Below are positions 7,774 through 15,739 of a DNA stretch of 64,000 nt, one piece after another (position 1 is the stretch's first letter; each line of letters begins with the position of its first letter). Location of the stretch: the NCBI GenBank assembly GCA_022072165.1, contig JAJVIF010000001.1, forward strand, positions 1,425,353 through 1,489,352. The letters run 5' to 3'. Under the pieces are notes generated by a model. It searched no databases. It saw only the letters and a program-made list of their open reading frames with translations, and was not told the origin of the DNA. The position numbers were made by a program, and so were the translations under genes. This stretch comes from a bacterium (GTDB lineage Bacteria > JAJVIF01).

Positions 7774-9258
7774 TCAGTGACCAGTGGATTCGTTGAGTAG
7801 CCGGCCCGCCAGCTGGAGCGCGTCCTCACGGCTCCCGATCTCCCCGACTGCCTGCGCTTCCCGAATCTGACGCAGCAACTGGCCGATCCGGGGACCGGGA
7901 GTGAGTCCGAGGGCGTGCAGCAGATCATCACCACTGAGGAGCGGTGGCGGACTGACCACAGTCGATTGCTCCTCCCACCAGACATGGCACAGATGCCGGA
8001 CGATCTTCCAGTGACGCGCCAGGTGATGCGGCTTCAGTAACGGCCCCTGGGCTGCCAGTCGATCTGCGATGGAAATCAGCGCCAGGTCGACACCATAGTC
8101 CCCGAGCGCGGTGAAGTACCGATGCACCATGCGTCGGGCAGTCGGGGCGTCCAGGTCCAGGAACCCTGGTCGCAGATGCCCCCGGACCAGCGCATCGATG
8201 TACCCGATCTCTTCCTGTGACAGATGGAGGTTTTCCAGATACGGCCGCATCAGCTCACCTGAGAGTTGGTCGTGTCCGATGAAGGTGATCGCGCCGTCAT
8301 CCCGCATCTTCCAGGTCCCCGGCTTGCCGAGGTCGTGAAAGAGGAGGGCCAGTTTCATGAGCGCGAGGCGCGACCGCCCCAGGACAAAGGACGAAGCAAC
8401 CCGTTCGTCGAGGCGGTCGGCAAAATCCGCCAGCGGATCGGGCCAGGCCTGACACAGCATCTCCAGCTGATGCACGCACTCGAGCGTATGTTCCAGGACC
8501 GGCAAATGGTGGTAGCCGTTTTGCGGGATGTCGCGCATCCCATCGATGGCGGGGAAGCGCACGCCCAGTACCCCATCGAGGCAGAGCGCGGCCAGCGTTG
8601 CGGCGCCGCCGGGCTGACCCAGGATCAGCATCAGCTCATCCCGGACCCGTTCGCCGGAGGGCTGCGTCAGCAGCTCCCGGTGTCGATGAATCTCCGACCG
8701 GGTCGCTTCCGGCAGGGCAAAGCGGAGAGAGAGCGCGAGGCGATACGCCCGCAGGATCCGGAGCGGATCATCCACGATGACTGTCGGGCTGGTCCAGCGG
8801 ACCTCCCCTGCTGCCAGGTCCCCAAGTCCCCCAGTGACATCCACCAGTGCATCCGCGCACTTGTCTGGCGTGTCGAGGGAACGATGTAGCGGCAAAGCCA
8901 GCGCGTTCCAGGTGAAGTCGCGGCGACGGAGTTCTGTCTCAAGCGTTTCGGCCGACTCCAGCCGCACAAAGTCGTAGGGCTGCTGCCCGACAATGACCCG
9001 TTCGACCGTGAGTTCACGGGTGTACCGGATGCAGGGGGCGTCGAGGGCCGCAGCGAGGAGCTCCGGGAGGGGGATGGCATCAGGCATCGCGACATAAATG
9101 CAGTCGGCATCTTTGGGAGGACGTCCCAGCAGGGCATCGCGGATCGCGCCGCCGACCAGCCAGCAGGGAACGCCAGCGGCAGCCGCCAGCTTCCTGACAT
9201 GGGTCAGGACAGGCTGTGCATCGATCCAGGCTGCCAGAGAGGCGTACTGCAGGGTCAC
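7774..9258 (-). CDS. CCA-adding-type tRNA nucleotidyltransferase with C-terminal HD domain
   Basis: This is a 494-residue class II nucleotidyltransferase. The head contains LVGGAIRDALLGR, then DAD (catalytic carboxylates), then RRDFTWNALAL, all hallmarks of the CCA-adding/poly(A) polymerase family. A metal-dependent HD phosphohydrolase domain follows, with LLFHDLGKPG near residue 310 and GHDQLSGEL after it. This is the arrangement of bacterial CCA enzymes with HD tails. It matures or repairs the tRNA 3' end; A-adding specificity alone cannot be excluded. The GTG start at 9258 has GATACT on the minus strand ending 8 bases upstream. Confidence 0.88.
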   Translation of the reverse strand: MTLQYASLAAWIDAQPVLTHVRKLAAAAGVPCWLVGGAIRDALLGRPPKDADCIYVAMPDAIPLPELLAAALDAPCIRYTRELTVERVIVGQQPYDFVRLESAETLETELRRRDFTWNALALPLHRSLDTPDKCADALVDVTGGLGDLAAGEVRWTSPTVIVDDPLRILRAYRLALSLRFALPEATRSEIHRHRELLTQPSGERVRDELMLILGQPGGAATLAALCLDGVLGVRFPAIDGMRDIPQNGYHHLPVLEHTLECVHQLEMLCQAWPDPLADFADRLDERVASSFVLGRSRLALMKLALLFHDLGKPGTWKMRDDGAITFIGHDQLSGELMRPYLENLHLSQEEIGYIDALVRGHLRPGFLDLDAPTARRMVHRYFTALGDYGVDLALISIADRLAAQGPLLKPHHLARHWKIVRHLCHVWWEEQSTVVSPPPLLSGDDLLHALGLTPGPRIGQLLRQIREAQAVGEIGSREDALQLAGRLLNESTGH

Positions 9259-9266
9259 GGAGGCAA

Positions 9267-9272
9267 AGTATC
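9267..9272 (-). promoter_or_regulatory. Leaderless -10 box of the CCA-adding enzyme gene
   Basis: The minus strand reads GATACT, 8 bases before GTG 9258. No Shine-Dalgarno is present. Confidence 0.5.
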
Positions 9273-9346
9273 ACGGACTGGCACCGGCGGAACTCCCATG
9301 TATCCTGTAGGGCAGTTCCCGAGATTCTGCCCGCCAGCGGAGCCGT

Positions 9347-10333
9347 ATGACGCACTTTCGTCTGGGTGTCGTCCCGTATGTCAACGCCATGCCTCTCTGG
9401 GTCCCTCTGGAGAAGCACCTGGTCTCTACCCAGCATTCCTTCACGTTTGAAAAGGCAGTCCCGGATCGCCTGGCCCGGGACCTGGCGGCCGGGCAGGTGG
9501 ACTGCGCCACGCTCTCGATCGTGGAAGCGATGCGGAATGTCCGGCTGCGGGTGGTGGATGGTGTCTGTATCGCCAGTCGCGGTGCAGTGGAGACGGTGCA
9601 GATTTTTCATCAGCGACCGCTGGCGCAATGCAGGAAAGTCCTGCTGGACAAGGACTCCCGAACCTCGTCGTTTGTTGCCAAGTTGCTGCTGAACACCATT
9701 TTCCCGCTGGCCGATCGGGAGTTCGCCACGGGTGTGGTGGATCCGCATCTGCTGCATCCGGTCCCGGATGCTGCCGCGAAACCGATCCTGCCCCCCCTGG
9801 CCCGGGGGGAAGCAGTCGATCAGGGACACCTGCCAGCCGGCCCACTGGAAGGTGGCCACGGTGTTGCCCGGGTGGCGGCAGTGGTCGCGCCGGTGGGTCC
9901 TGCGGGGCATAACCGCAACCTGCTACAGCCGATTCCGCTGACCGACTACGACGCCTTCCTCAGCATCGGTGACAAGACCTGGGAGTTCCTGAAAAGCTCC
10001 TGGGACCGGTCGGATATCGGCGAACTCTGGACCAACCACACGCAGTTGCCTATGGTCTGGGCTGCCTGGACCTGCGGTGAATCGTGTGCGGTGAAGGACC
10101 TGGCACCGGTGCTGGTCCGGGCCCGGGAGACCGGGGGGACCATTCTGGACGACATCATCCAGCGCCTTTCCCGGAGCCGGGAGGTTGATAAAGCTCAGAT
10201 CTGGCGTTACCTGACCGAGGTGATGCATTACAAGCTGGGTCCGGAGGAGAAGCAGGCGATCAGTAAACTTTTCGAGATGGGAGCGACTGTGGGATCGCTA
10301 CCGCCCGCCGGACGGGTCTACTTCGTCAGCTAA
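9347..10333 (+). CDS. mqnA: Chorismate dehydratase-like protein of the futalosine menaquinone pathway
   Basis: MqnA dehydrates chorismate to 3-enolpyruvylbenzoate, the first step of the futalosine route. The N-terminus (LGVVPYVNAMPL) and the SRTSSFVAKLLL segment match the VSYLNA and SRTS motifs of the family, and the periplasmic-binding-protein-like C-terminal lobe ends normally. At 328 residues it is longer than the roughly 270-290 usual, because about 60 Pro/Gly/His-rich residues are inserted near residues 125-200, between LADREF and DAFLSIGD. GGAG lies 6 bases before the ATG. A TATCCT at 9301-9306 suggests a leader of about 35 bases. ribE follows after 8 bases. Confidence 0.8.
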   Translation: MTHFRLGVVPYVNAMPLWVPLEKHLVSTQHSFTFEKAVPDRLARDLAAGQVDCATLSIVEAMRNVRLRVVDGVCIASRGAVETVQIFHQRPLAQCRKVLLDKDSRTSSFVAKLLLNTIFPLADREFATGVVDPHLLHPVPDAAAKPILPPLARGEAVDQGHLPAGPLEGGHGVARVAAVVAPVGPAGHNRNLLQPIPLTDYDAFLSIGDKTWEFLKSSWDRSDIGELWTNHTQLPMVWAAWTCGESCAVKDLAPVLVRARETGGTILDDIIQRLSRSREVDKAQIWRYLTEVMHYKLGPEEKQAISKLFEMGATVGSLPPAGRVYFVS

Positions 10334-10341
10334 ACGTCACC

Positions 10342-10998
10342 ATGTTCACCGGCATCATTCAGCATCGCGGACGCATCGAACGCCTGGAGTCCCGGGGGGC
10401 CAACGCCCGGCTGGTGCTCTCGGTCCCGACAGAGTTTATGCAGGGAGTCGAGACGGGTGATTCCATCGCCTGCGATGGCATCTGCCTGACCGCCCTGCTG
10501 CCGGGTGCGTCTGGGTTCGAAGCCGATGTGTCGCTGGAGACGCTCCGCCGCACCACCCTGGGACAACGTCGCGCCGGCGATCAGATGAATCTGGAGCAGT
10601 CCCTGCGACTGGGGGACAAGCTTGGAGGACATCTGGTGACGGGGCATGTGGATGCGGTGGGTCGGTTGCTGCAGCGCACCTCCCACGGGGAAAGCGTTCA
10701 GATGCGCTTTGCCCTGCCGCCGGAACTGGCACCGCTGATCGCGCATAAAGGAAGCGTGGCGGTCGATGGGGTCTCCCTGACACCCACCGATGTCACCCGG
10801 GAGCATTTCGACGTCTGGCTCATCCCGGAAACCTTGTCCCGGACCTCCCTTGGGGGTCTGCAGCCCGGCGGACTGGTGAATCTGGAAGCGGATTTACTGA
10901 GCCGCTATGTGGCGCGGCAGCTGGCCCTGTCCGGATCGGGGCTGTCTGTCGCGGGGCTCGAAGCGGCCGGCTGGGGGGCCGGGCCTGTGGTAGATTGA
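10342..10998 (+). CDS. ribE: Riboflavin synthase, alpha subunit
   Basis: This enzyme dismutates two 6,7-dimethyl-8-ribityllumazine molecules to riboflavin. The 218-residue protein shows the two lumazine-binding repeats of the family: MFTGIIQHRG, GDSIACDGICLT and LGGHLVTGHVD in the first half, and GSVAVDGVSLT with NLEADLLSRYVARQL in the second. The C-terminal tail is slightly extended and Gly/Ala-rich. It starts 8 bases after mqnA, so the two are likely co-transcribed. ribD is about 8 kb away. Confidence 0.93.
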   Translation: MFTGIIQHRGRIERLESRGANARLVLSVPTEFMQGVETGDSIACDGICLTALLPGASGFEADVSLETLRRTTLGQRRAGDQMNLEQSLRLGDKLGGHLVTGHVDAVGRLLQRTSHGESVQMRFALPPELAPLIAHKGSVAVDGVSLTPTDVTREHFDVWLIPETLSRTSLGGLQPGGLVNLEADLLSRYVARQLALSGSGLSVAGLEAAGWGAGPVVD

Positions 10999-11027
10999 GG
11001 GTCCACTCCGGCACCACCGGGGTCCGA

Positions 11028-11101
11028 GGCGGCGTCGCCTAGTGGTTGGGCAAGGGTCTGCAAAACCCTCTACTGCGGTTCGAATCCGCACGTCGCCTCC
11101 A
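11028..11101 (+). tRNA. tRNA-Cys (GCA)
   Basis: The cloverleaf is complete. The acceptor stem is 11028-11034 paired with 11091-11097 (one G-U). The anticodon stem AGGGT/ACCCT holds the loop CTGCAAA with anticodon GCA at 11060-11062. The T arm is TGCGG-TTCGAAT-CCGCA, the discriminator is T, and the CCA is encoded at 11099-11101. Confidence 0.97.
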
Positions 11102-11112
11102 AATTTTGACCC

Positions 11113-11140
11113 CCGACCCCGTCCACCAGGGCGGGGTCGG
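11113..11140 (+). terminator. Inverted repeat after tRNA-Cys, possible terminator
   Basis: A perfect 9-bp stem CCGACCCCG/CGGGGTCGG (11113-11121 with 11132-11140) encloses a 10-base loop. No T tract follows, so it could also serve as a processing signal. The same CCGACCCC/GGGGTCGG stem recurs at 48337-48363. Confidence 0.45.
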
Positions 11141-11196
11141 CGTGTGAATACCGGACAATGCCCACCATCGCGGGGGCGGTTGGCGCGGTTCTTGAT

Positions 11197-11202
11197 TACA
11201 CT
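11197..11202 (+). promoter_or_regulatory. Leaderless -10 box
   Basis: TACACT ends 6 bases before GTG 11209, in frame with the gene that follows. This favours that GTG over the ATG at 11158. Confidence 0.55.
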
Positions 11203-11208
11203 CCCCGT

Positions 11209-11865
11209 GTGAGCTTCCTCTTCAGGCGTGCCGCTGACTCCTCGCTGGTCCAGTTTGGGCAGCGAATGCAGGCGACGTATGCCGGCCGCTTCGATCCGGC
11301 TGCGGCACAGCTGGCCCATCGGGCAGGCTTTCGCCCGCCCCAGCGCTGGCCGCTACAGTGGCACGGGGTCGCCCGATGGCGGATGGATCACGATGCCCTG
11401 GGAATGCTGGGTGAGTTTTCGGTCCAGCCCCTGAACGGCCCGCGGACTCGTCGACTGGTGGGGATTCTCCAGTTCGGGCAGTTTTGTCCGGCGATCGCTC
11501 CGATCGTTCTGCTGGGCCCGACCCGCTGGGAGGGTCCGCTGGAAGCGCCGCTGGTGCCGCCGTACTTTCGCCGCTGCGACGTGTCGGCGTCATGGCGCGG
11601 ACTGGGCATCGGCGCGATGAGTCCGACTGGCGACCTGCCATCGCTTCCCGACTTCCCTGACACACTGCTGCCATCAATTGTGGCCGCTGAAGGACATCTG
11701 CTGAGCCTGGACGCGCAAGGGGCCTGGTTCCTGCTGCCCGCCACTTCGGACGGCTCGGTCCGCCTTACCGCACATACGCTGCTTTCCCAGTTGGCGACCC
11801 TGCGTATGCCCCTCGCGATCCCGGTCCCGGAGCTGCGACCATCTCACTACCGGGCTGCGATGTAG
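11209..11865 (+). CDS. Hypothetical protein, 218 residues
   Basis: I do not recognise a family. The protein is soluble, rich in Trp, Pro and Arg, and has no signal peptide or clear membrane segment. The start at GTG 11209 (VSFLFRRAADSS) is preferred because TACACT ends 6 bases upstream; the in-frame ATG at 11158 lies before that hexamer and would add 17 residues. The next gene begins 6 bases after the stop. The pair could be an operon. The two products do not look related. Confidence 0.65.
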   Translation: MSFLFRRAADSSLVQFGQRMQATYAGRFDPAAAQLAHRAGFRPPQRWPLQWHGVARWRMDHDALGMLGEFSVQPLNGPRTRRLVGILQFGQFCPAIAPIVLLGPTRWEGPLEAPLVPPYFRRCDVSASWRGLGIGAMSPTGDLPSLPDFPDTLLPSIVAAEGHLLSLDAQGAWFLLPATSDGSVRLTAHTLLSQLATLRMPLAIPVPELRPSHYRAAM

Positions 11866-11871
11866 TCCCGC

Positions 11872-12585
11872 ATGGTGCCTGAACTCCTCTTTGTGCTTGG
11901 CATCGGTGCGGCGACCCTCGGCATCCTGCTCGTGCGGGAATGGCGTCGCCCACGCGATATCACGCTGTTGCGACAGCTCGCCGATGACCACACCGTGATC
12001 AGCGAGGGACTACCGCCTCCCCCCTTCGACCGGTTGAACGATGACCCCATCGATGGTGCGGTCGCGCAGGCACGACGTCAGTTGCCTGAAAGTGAATATG
12101 TCCTCTGGATGGAAGAAGACACCTGGGGCAAGGGGCCTTGCGTGGTGGTCCTGACCACGCATCCGCATCCACAGAACTATCGCGACACCGTGGTGCTGCT
12201 CTCGACCAGCTGGGAGCCGAGCCAGAATCCCCGCATCATTCGACAGGCGACCGACTTTGTCCGGCGCCTCTATCTGGAGGGGCGGGACCTGGAGGCTGGG
12301 CAGGTCTGGCAGGGCTTTCAGGTCCTCTCAACCCTCCCGGCCAGCATCGAAGCCCGTCTCCCGGATGATCTGCCCCGCACCGGCGCGGACCCGGCGTATG
12401 AGCACCTGACCCGGATCCTGTTGCTCTATCGCTTTTCGATTTTCTACTTCACGCCGACTCGCCAACCGGAACAGCTCCAGCAGTATCTGACGCTGACGGC
12501 CGGACTGGCCCCGATTCTGAATGCCTGTCTCGGCCCCCCTCCCAGTCCGTTTGGTCGGGACTCTGAAATGCCCCCTGCACAGTAA
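11872..12585 (+). CDS. Hypothetical protein with N-terminal membrane anchor
   Basis: This 237-residue protein begins with one hydrophobic helix (LLFVLGIGAATLGILLV) and then a soluble part with a charged linker. No known domain is evident. The short spacing (6 bases) from the gene upstream implies co-transcription. The transcript probably ends at the strong hairpin at 12602-12634. Confidence 0.65.
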   Translation: MVPELLFVLGIGAATLGILLVREWRRPRDITLLRQLADDHTVISEGLPPPPFDRLNDDPIDGAVAQARRQLPESEYVLWMEEDTWGKGPCVVVLTTHPHPQNYRDTVVLLSTSWEPSQNPRIIRQATDFVRRLYLEGRDLEAGQVWQGFQVLSTLPASIEARLPDDLPRTGADPAYEHLTRILLLYRFSIFYFTPTRQPEQLQQYLTLTAGLAPILNACLGPPPSPFGRDSEMPPAQ

Positions 12586-12601
12586 TAGGCCCCCCAGAAA
12601 T

Positions 12602-12634
12602 CACCGCGCCCCCGGCAGGACCGGGGGCGCGGTG
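12602..12634. terminator. Bidirectional terminator hairpin between convergent genes
   Basis: A perfect 14-bp stem (12602-12615 with 12621-12634) with the 5-base loop CAGGA lies between the convergent genes ending at 12585 and 12659. There is no long T run, but the stem is very GC-rich and suits either direction. Confidence 0.65.
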
Positions 12635-12658
12635 GTGAGAGGCATGGCGCGAGTCCGA

Positions 12659-15580
12659 TTAGTAGTCGATCACGCGCCGCTGGATCCGGGCCAGCGAACC
12701 GGCTCCGGAGGCGTTGTAGAAGGTGCAGGCGATGCGGTCGATGGTGCCGTCATACGCGATGCGGGGATGGAGGGTGCTGTCGGTGGTGTTGTCGATGGCG
12801 AATTCGACGTCGTTGAAGGTCAGGTCGGCATTCAGGAAGCGGCCGTAGACGTCAGCGTTAGCGGAGCCAGTGCGATAGTCGCGCCAGACCACGAGGAAAC
12901 GACCCAGGTTGTCACGAATCGCGTACGGGGAAGTTTGTCCTACATCCGCAGGCTGGCTCACGGCGACCGGGGTGCTCCAGGTGCCAGTGCGACGAGTGAC
13001 ATAAATGTCGTTGGTGGCAGTGGTGAAGGCGTTTTCATCATAGAAGACCACGGGGTTGCCCGCCTGATCCGTCAGGATGAAACCGTGCATACTCGCCGCC
13101 GTCTGCAGGGAAGTAGAAACCCGTTCCTCAGCGGCAACCGGAGTATTCGTGTTGGTATCAAAGGCGCGATAGAAGAGCCCATTGTCGGGTCCAGCCGTGG
13201 TGTTGGCGTTGGTCCAGACGACATGCAGGATACCGCCACTCCCCATCACCATGTGGGGATCATTGAGGTTCCCGATGTGCGACGCGGGATCCAGGCCGGT
13301 GCTCACCGACGCGAACGACGCCGCGCCAGCAGCGTTGGTCACGGCATAGATGTGGAGGTTGTCGTTGGACTGGTCCGACACGCTGCTGGAGGGAGTGGTG
13401 TCACGATTCGCGAGAATCCAGGCTTTATTGGTGTCGGTGGGGTCGGCCACGATCATGGGGTCGCGCCACTCGGCGACCGCGCTGACCGTCTGCACCGGAT
13501 TGATAGTGACGCTGGCACCGGCTCCCGGGACGATCCTCATGAAGGCGAGATTGCCACCAGCACCGGAGGTCCCGGTCGAGATGTACGCCGCCACGACATT
13601 GCCGTTCGCCAGGACCGCCAGGGACCCGCCGTTCGACGAACTAATCCCCGTCATGTCCACGGGCGCGCCCCAGGTGACGCCGCCATCATTGGAACGAATG
13701 ATGGTGTTCGTCAGGGAGCCGGGTCGGTAGGTGACATAGATGTTGCCATTGCCATCGGAGACCATGGGATTCATGAAGCGATCCCACTGATAACTAAAGG
13801 TCCCCTGCAGCTGTGAGGGCGCGACCGGATTGTTGGGGCCGATCGTCGGGGTGATCGGACCGGCAGCCGAGGTGACATTGACCGTGAAGGGACCGTACTC
13901 CGTAGAGAGGCGTCCGCCAGCCGGCAGATACGCATCGGTGATGCGGAGCTTGTACTGCTGGGAGGGATTCTCGACCGTGTAGGTATGGGTGAAATCGGGG
14001 GCGTTGTCCCCGGAGGTTGCCGTGATGCTGGCATCCCAGGTCCCGTTGTTGTCCCAGTCAACTTCGAAGAGCGACAAGCCATCGGGATCCAGGGTCGCCA
14101 GCCCAGGAACCGCCGTGTCGAGGTCGATGTTGAAGGGCGTGTCAACCACAACGCTGGGCGGGAAGGTGAAAGTGGTGCTCGCTGGCGGGCCGAGGTTCGG
14201 TGGACCAGAGTTGAAGTCTTCGACGAGGACCCGAACGACCTGGTAGCGGGTGCTGGAGAGGGTCGCGCCCGGCACCGGGACCGTGCTCGCCTCACTGAGG
14301 ATGAAGGGCTTGATGCCAGTCGGCGACCCATCATCCAGGTCCTGGCTGTCCTGCACCCGGATGAGGCCGGCCACCCATTCGCCGCCAGGAGCGACGTCGT
14401 ACAGGTCAGTGTTGTTCACCGAGACCCCTGACTCCCAGAGCACAGGATTCCCGGCCACCGGAGCGACCGCCGACCCATTCAGCGGCCCGCTGGCATTCAG
14501 GAGCGGGAAGTCGGCATCGATGGCGATGATGGAGGAATCTTCCCGGACTTCGGTCAGGTCCGCACCATTGGGGAACGTGGCGGCCACTGTCGCATCGTGA
14601 TCCCAGTCGAGGATCTGGAAGGCGACGGACGCGATGTCACTGGACTGGTCATCGCGCAGGGTGCCACTGACACTGGCAGAGATACGCTGCAGGTCACCGC
14701 AGGCCTCGGGGAGGATGTAGCGCAGGTCGGTGGGGTTTCCGGTGGGGAGTCGCTTGGTTCGTCCGGCACCAGTGCTGCGCGGATCCTGATACTTGGCCGT
14801 GACTACGAGAGTGAAGTTGAAGGATCCGGATCCCGGAGGGGTCACTTCGTACATCACCTCAGCAGCCCCCCCCTGCGGGAAGACATCGAAGCCGCTCGGG
14901 CTCAGCAGGGCGTTCCCCTGCCAGCCGTTGTTGGTAGCGTCGTAGTTCCCCTGGGCGGTCCGGGGCTGCGTGGTGTCGATACCGGCCGCGAAGAGGCGAT
15001 AGGGAAAGACATTCGCACCGCTGGTGGGAATCCCGAAGGTGGTTTTGTCGAAGAGGACGCCCGGGTCGCGATAGCCATCGGCGTTCATCAGGAAGTTCGC
15101 GTTGGTCTTGACGTTGCCATTGAAGAAGGTGTCAGCGCCATCGATGACCGCGATCCCGTTGACATCGAAAACGTGCAGATCGACCCGCTTGGTCGCCGAG
15201 GGAGGGCCGTTCAGGTCCGGCGGTGCAGCGAAGGGGTGGGTCAGGCGGACTGTGAGTTCCAGGTTGCCATCACCGTTGCGCTGAATGCCGGTGAGTCGAA
15301 GATTCTTCGGGCCAAGGAAGGGACGAATGCTGAGGTGAAAGTTGTCACCCTGCCCGGCGGCTTCCCTGGGAAAGAGGGGGGTCGCTTCGTAGTTGAGGCT
15401 CGCAGGGTCGATGGTGACTTCCATCGCGCCCAGTGATCCGGTTGCCATGTCGCCCAGCCCCACGACTGCGCCAAAGGGATCTGGCTGGCTGATGGACTGG
15501 GAAGCAGGAGCAAGAGGGCCTGAGGTCGAGCAGGCAGCAAGCGTGAATACTGCCGGCAGTGCGACAAACAGTCTGCGCAT
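12659..15580 (-). CDS. Large HPF/NADGY-family lipoprotein with Asp-box propeller-like C-terminus (paralogue 1)
   Basis: This 973-residue exported protein has a signal sequence ending in LAAC with Cys17 as the likely lipidation site. The N-terminal third carries the family signature: IRPFLGPKNLRLTGI, then THPFAAPPDL, KRVDLHVFDVNG, and MNADGYRDPGVLFD. The middle has KYQDPR and ILDWDHD segments and a VDWDNNGTWD segment like those in PKD or Ig-like domains. The C-terminal third has sialidase-type repeats (SNDGGVTWG, with AVSAVAEWRDPMIV and later copies). GGAGG lies about 11 bases before the ATG. It is 46% or so larger than the 608-residue member and is closest to its tandem neighbour at 15740. 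Function is unknown; a surface binding or degradative role is a guess. Confidence 0.85.
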   Translation of the reverse strand: MRRLFVALPAVFTLAACSTSGPLAPASQSISQPDPFGAVVGLGDMATGSLGAMEVTIDPASLNYEATPLFPREAAGQGDNFHLSIRPFLGPKNLRLTGIQRNGDGNLELTVRLTHPFAAPPDLNGPPSATKRVDLHVFDVNGIAVIDGADTFFNGNVKTNANFLMNADGYRDPGVLFDKTTFGIPTSGANVFPYRLFAAGIDTTQPRTAQGNYDATNNGWQGNALLSPSGFDVFPQGGAAEVMYEVTPPGSGSFNFTLVVTAKYQDPRSTGAGRTKRLPTGNPTDLRYILPEACGDLQRISASVSGTLRDDQSSDIASVAFQILDWDHDATVAATFPNGADLTEVREDSSIIAIDADFPLLNASGPLNGSAVAPVAGNPVLWESGVSVNNTDLYDVAPGGEWVAGLIRVQDSQDLDDGSPTGIKPFILSEASTVPVPGATLSSTRYQVVRVLVEDFNSGPPNLGPPASTTFTFPPSVVVDTPFNIDLDTAVPGLATLDPDGLSLFEVDWDNNGTWDASITATSGDNAPDFTHTYTVENPSQQYKLRITDAYLPAGGRLSTEYGPFTVNVTSAAGPITPTIGPNNPVAPSQLQGTFSYQWDRFMNPMVSDGNGNIYVTYRPGSLTNTIIRSNDGGVTWGAPVDMTGISSSNGGSLAVLANGNVVAAYISTGTSGAGGNLAFMRIVPGAGASVTINPVQTVSAVAEWRDPMIVADPTDTNKAWILANRDTTPSSSVSDQSNDNLHIYAVTNAAGAASFASVSTGLDPASHIGNLNDPHMVMGSGGILHVVWTNANTTAGPDNGLFYRAFDTNTNTPVAAEERVSTSLQTAASMHGFILTDQAGNPVVFYDENAFTTATNDIYVTRRTGTWSTPVAVSQPADVGQTSPYAIRDNLGRFLVVWRDYRTGSANADVYGRFLNADLTFNDVEFAIDNTTDSTLHPRIAYDGTIDRIACTFYNASGAGSLARIQRRVIDY

Positions 15581-15686
15581 GAGTACGGAGCCTCCAAAGA
15601 GCGGTGATGGGCGTACGAAGTCATCCTACCAATCACCCGACAGCGCATGTAACAACGGCGTCACATCAGTTCTCCGCAAGATAAAC

Positions 15687-15712
15687 ACAGCCCCCGGCGC
15701 ACCAGGGGCTGT
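15687..15712 (-). terminator. Terminator after paralogue 2
   Basis: The stem ACAGCCCC/GGGGCTGT (15687-15694 with 15705-15712) is followed on the minus strand by GTTTATCTTG. It lies about 28 bases past the stop of the gene at 15740. Confidence 0.55.
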
Positions 15713-15739
15713 CGCGTTCCCGGACGCTTCCGCGCCGGA

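Noticed and set aside
12521..13816. 431-codon open frame on the plus strand
   Set aside because: It is antisense to lipoprotein paralogue 1. The translation is Gly/Arg/His-rich with no family motif.
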